In this document: one piece after another, positions 41,061 to 42,422 of the stretch
Numbering within the stretch: position 1 is the first letter of the stretch
How the letters are laid out: the number at the start of each line of letters is the position of its first letter
Assembly (NCBI GenBank): GCA_015478585.1
Contig: JADMIM010000024.1
Span: 1-42,422, forward strand
Direction: 5' to 3'
Length of the DNA: 42,422 bases
Source of the DNA: Thermaceae bacterium
GTDB lineage: Bacteria; Deinococcota; Deinococci; Deinococcales; Thermaceae
Position numbers and translations under genes: made by a program
Notes under the pieces: generated by a model
What the model was told of the DNA's origin: nothing
The model's database searches: none
Seen by the model: only the letters and a program-made list of their open reading frames with translations

Positions 41061-42125
41061 CTACAAGGGATTCTGCGCCTCGGCCTCGAAGCGGGCTAGG
41101 TCAAGGGCGTTGAGCATGGCCGTCTGGTGGTCTACCTGACCGCCCCGGTACAGCTCGAGCAAGTGTCCATCGAAGGTTTGGTTGCCCACCGCGTCGGGGT
41201 CGCGCAGCAGGTCGTGAAGCCGCTTGTTTTGCTCGGGATGCTTGAGCATATCGCGCAGGTGAGCGGTCATCTGCACCACTTCCATCACCGCCACGCGGTC
41301 TCCAGCCTTGCTTGGAATCAGGCGTTGGGCCATGATGCCCGCCAGACTATCGGCCAGCAGAACACGCTGGGCTCCTCGCTCCTCGGCGGGGAATAGTTCT
41401 AACAGTAGGTTGATGGCCTGAAGGCTGTCTGGGGCGGTCAGGGTGGAAAGCACTAGATGACCGTTCTGGGCGGCGCTCAAAGCCACCGAGGCGGTGCTGG
41501 AATCGCGGATTTCCCCAATCACGATCACGTCCGGGCCTTGGCGCTGGGTGCTCAACAGAGCTTTCTCGAAGGAAACCGCGTCGGAGCCGATTTCCCTTTG
41601 CACCACAGCGGACTTTTTGGAGCGGTGCAGATATTCGATGGGGTCTTCCACGGTCAGGATGAGCTTGGCGTGGCGCTGATTAATCTCGTCTACCAGCCGG
41701 GCTAGGGTGGTGGATTTGCCCGAGCCTCGAGGGCCAGCTACCAGCACCAGACCTTTGTCCAAGTCGCGGAAGTACCGCAGATATTCCTCGGACAAGTTGA
41801 CCTGCCGTAGACTGGTTTCCTGGGGCCCGATGGTCTGGAAAACCACGCTTACCGAGCCACGCTGATAGAAAATATTAACCCGTAGTCGGGCCACCCCAGG
41901 CAGGCTATAGGCCAGGTCTACCTGGCGGTAAACCTCGAGGCGGGCTTTTTGCTGCGGGGTGCAGAGCTGATCTACTAGAGAAGCAGTGTTTTCGGGTTTG
42001 AGCTTGCGCCCCCCCACGCTCTGGAGCTGGCCCTCGAGCCGGGCCAGAACGGGCATCCCAGCATGAAAATGGATGTCGGAAGCGCCTTTTTGTAACAGAT
42101 GGGTAAGCAGTTCGGCAAAGTTCAT
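41061..42125 (-). CDS. PilT/PilU-family retraction ATPase (PilU-like)
   Basis: From ATG 42125 the 354-residue protein has the PilT N-terminal motif LLQKGASDIHFHAGMP, Walker A GPRGSGKSTT, the Asp box LTVEDPIEYLHRSKKSAVVQ and Walker B VIVIGEIRDS. In the His box (NGHLVLSTLTAPDS) the second His of the usual TLHT is replaced. The C-terminus has QTFDGHLLELYRGGQVD as in PilU and lacks the PilT motif AIRNLIRE. It should power type IV pilus retraction as an accessory motor in the cytoplasm. A TTG at 42140 is an alternative start. Confidence 0.9.
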   Translation of the reverse strand: MNFAELLTHLLQKGASDIHFHAGMPVLARLEGQLQSVGGRKLKPENTASLVDQLCTPQQKARLEVYRQVDLAYSLPGVARLRVNIFYQRGSVSVVFQTIGPQETSLRQVNLSEEYLRYFRDLDKGLVLVAGPRGSGKSTTLARLVDEINQRHAKLILTVEDPIEYLHRSKKSAVVQREIGSDAVSFEKALLSTQRQGPDVIVIGEIRDSSTASVALSAAQNGHLVLSTLTAPDSLQAINLLLELFPAEERGAQRVLLADSLAGIMAQRLIPSKAGDRVAVMEVVQMTAHLRDMLKHPEQNKRLHDLLRDPDAVGNQTFDGHLLELYRGGQVDHQTAMLNALDLARFEAEAQNPL

Positions 42126-42140
42126 AATCTTGCAGACCAA

Positions 42141-42422
42141 CTAAGCCCGGCGCAGGGACGCTGTTTCAACCGGAGTCTGCCCCAGAATGCTTTGCAGGGC
42201 CTCAGGGATGAGCGGGAGGGCTACCTCCAGGGCCGTCACCGCGGCCTGGGCCGCGGGTAGGTTGACAATCAGGGTTTTGCCCCGTGCTCCTGCCACTCCA
42301 CGGGTGAGGGCGATGGAGGGGTCTTTTTTGAAGGTCATCAGCCGAACAAACTCCACAATGCCCGGAGCCTCTTTCTCGAGCATCTCTCGAGTGGCCTCGG
42401 GGGCGTTATCTCTGGTCGAGAG
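42141..42422 (-). CDS. MogA/MoaB-family molybdopterin adenylyltransferase (5' partial)
   Basis: The frame runs off the window edge and its upstream part is missing. The visible 93 residues begin LSTRDNAPEATREMLEKEAP, then ALTRGVAGARGKTLIVNLP, which are the C-terminal signatures of MogA/MoaB. The enzyme adenylylates molybdopterin before molybdenum insertion. Its stop lies 15 bp from the PilU-like ATG, so the two genes are probably cotranscribed. Confidence 0.9.
   Translation of the reverse strand, partial: LSTRDNAPEATREMLEKEAPGIVEFVRLMTFKKDPSIALTRGVAGARGKTLIVNLPAAQAAVTALEVALPLIPEALQSILGQTPVETASLRRA

Noticed and set aside
1-42422. tRNA genes, rRNA genes and CRISPR arrays
   Set aside because: I looked for T-loop GGTTCGA-type motifs with acceptor pairing and for regularly spaced direct repeats and found none.

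Overview
The window looks like chromosomal DNA from a Meiothermus-type bacterium (Deinococcus-Thermus). The evidence is protein-level: a Thermus-style fbcCDFB cytochrome bc operon, a zinc-finger-less DnaJ behind dnaK-grpE, an SSB-like protein with two OB folds in one chain, and many leaderless starts. The genus is an inference. The palindrome CTCGAG is strikingly frequent, about 4 per kb in the first 3.1 kb against about 0.3 expected. I saw no tRNA, rRNA, CRISPR array or intact insertion sequence.

Layout. 1-3845 (+): end of a metal-chelate/cobalamin-type ABC ATPase, then cobC, cobU, cobT, a Cys-rich DUF5522 protein and cobS, mostly overlapping and probably one cobalamin assembly operon. 3855-5856 (-): a TetR regulator and a cytochrome P450, with a perfect 17-bp operator in front of the P450. 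5904-9291 (-): fbcCDFB and its terminator. 9561-11121 (-): aldo/keto reductase and a bacilliredoxin/immunity-like fusion. 11122-11686: a tiny membrane peptide and an IS5-like transposase remnant. 11687-15836 (+): a Rieske oxygenase and a polar amino-acid ABC transporter. 15903-19117: a secreted protein, a tail-less SSB paralogue and four small unknown proteins arranged around an AT-rich divergent intergenic region. 19165-22430: a metallophosphoesterase, an unrecognised protein, two small reading frames and a lipoprotein. 22574-25955 (+): dxs, an MBL hydrolase and a peroxiredoxin fused to a cold-shock domain. 25972-32438: MMPL exporter, a small Cys protein, AlaX-type editing protein with a divergent partner, and ftsH. 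32604-33772 (-): a ParE/Phd toxin-antitoxin pair and a VOC protein. 33993-37476 (+): dnaK-grpE-dnaJ behind a promoter and an HspR-type (HAIR) site. 37604-39392 (+): a Tat-exported dienelactone hydrolase and a DUF4386 membrane protein. 39730-42422 (-): MFS permease, PilU-like ATPase and the end of a MogA/MoaB protein.

Most interesting signals. (1) Seven genes have a TANNNT -10 box exactly 6 nt before the start codon, and two of these -10 boxes overlap in a 20-bp divergent promoter at 30001-30020. (2) A peroxiredoxin-cold-shock fusion. (3) A bacilliredoxin fused to a colicin-immunity-like domain. (4) A repeat that begins at the stop codons of both ftsH and dnaK. (5) Two copies of a 53-nt hairpin element with a compensatory base-pair change. 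(6) A HAIR-like site at dnaK. (7) The HIP1-like abundance of CTCGAG.
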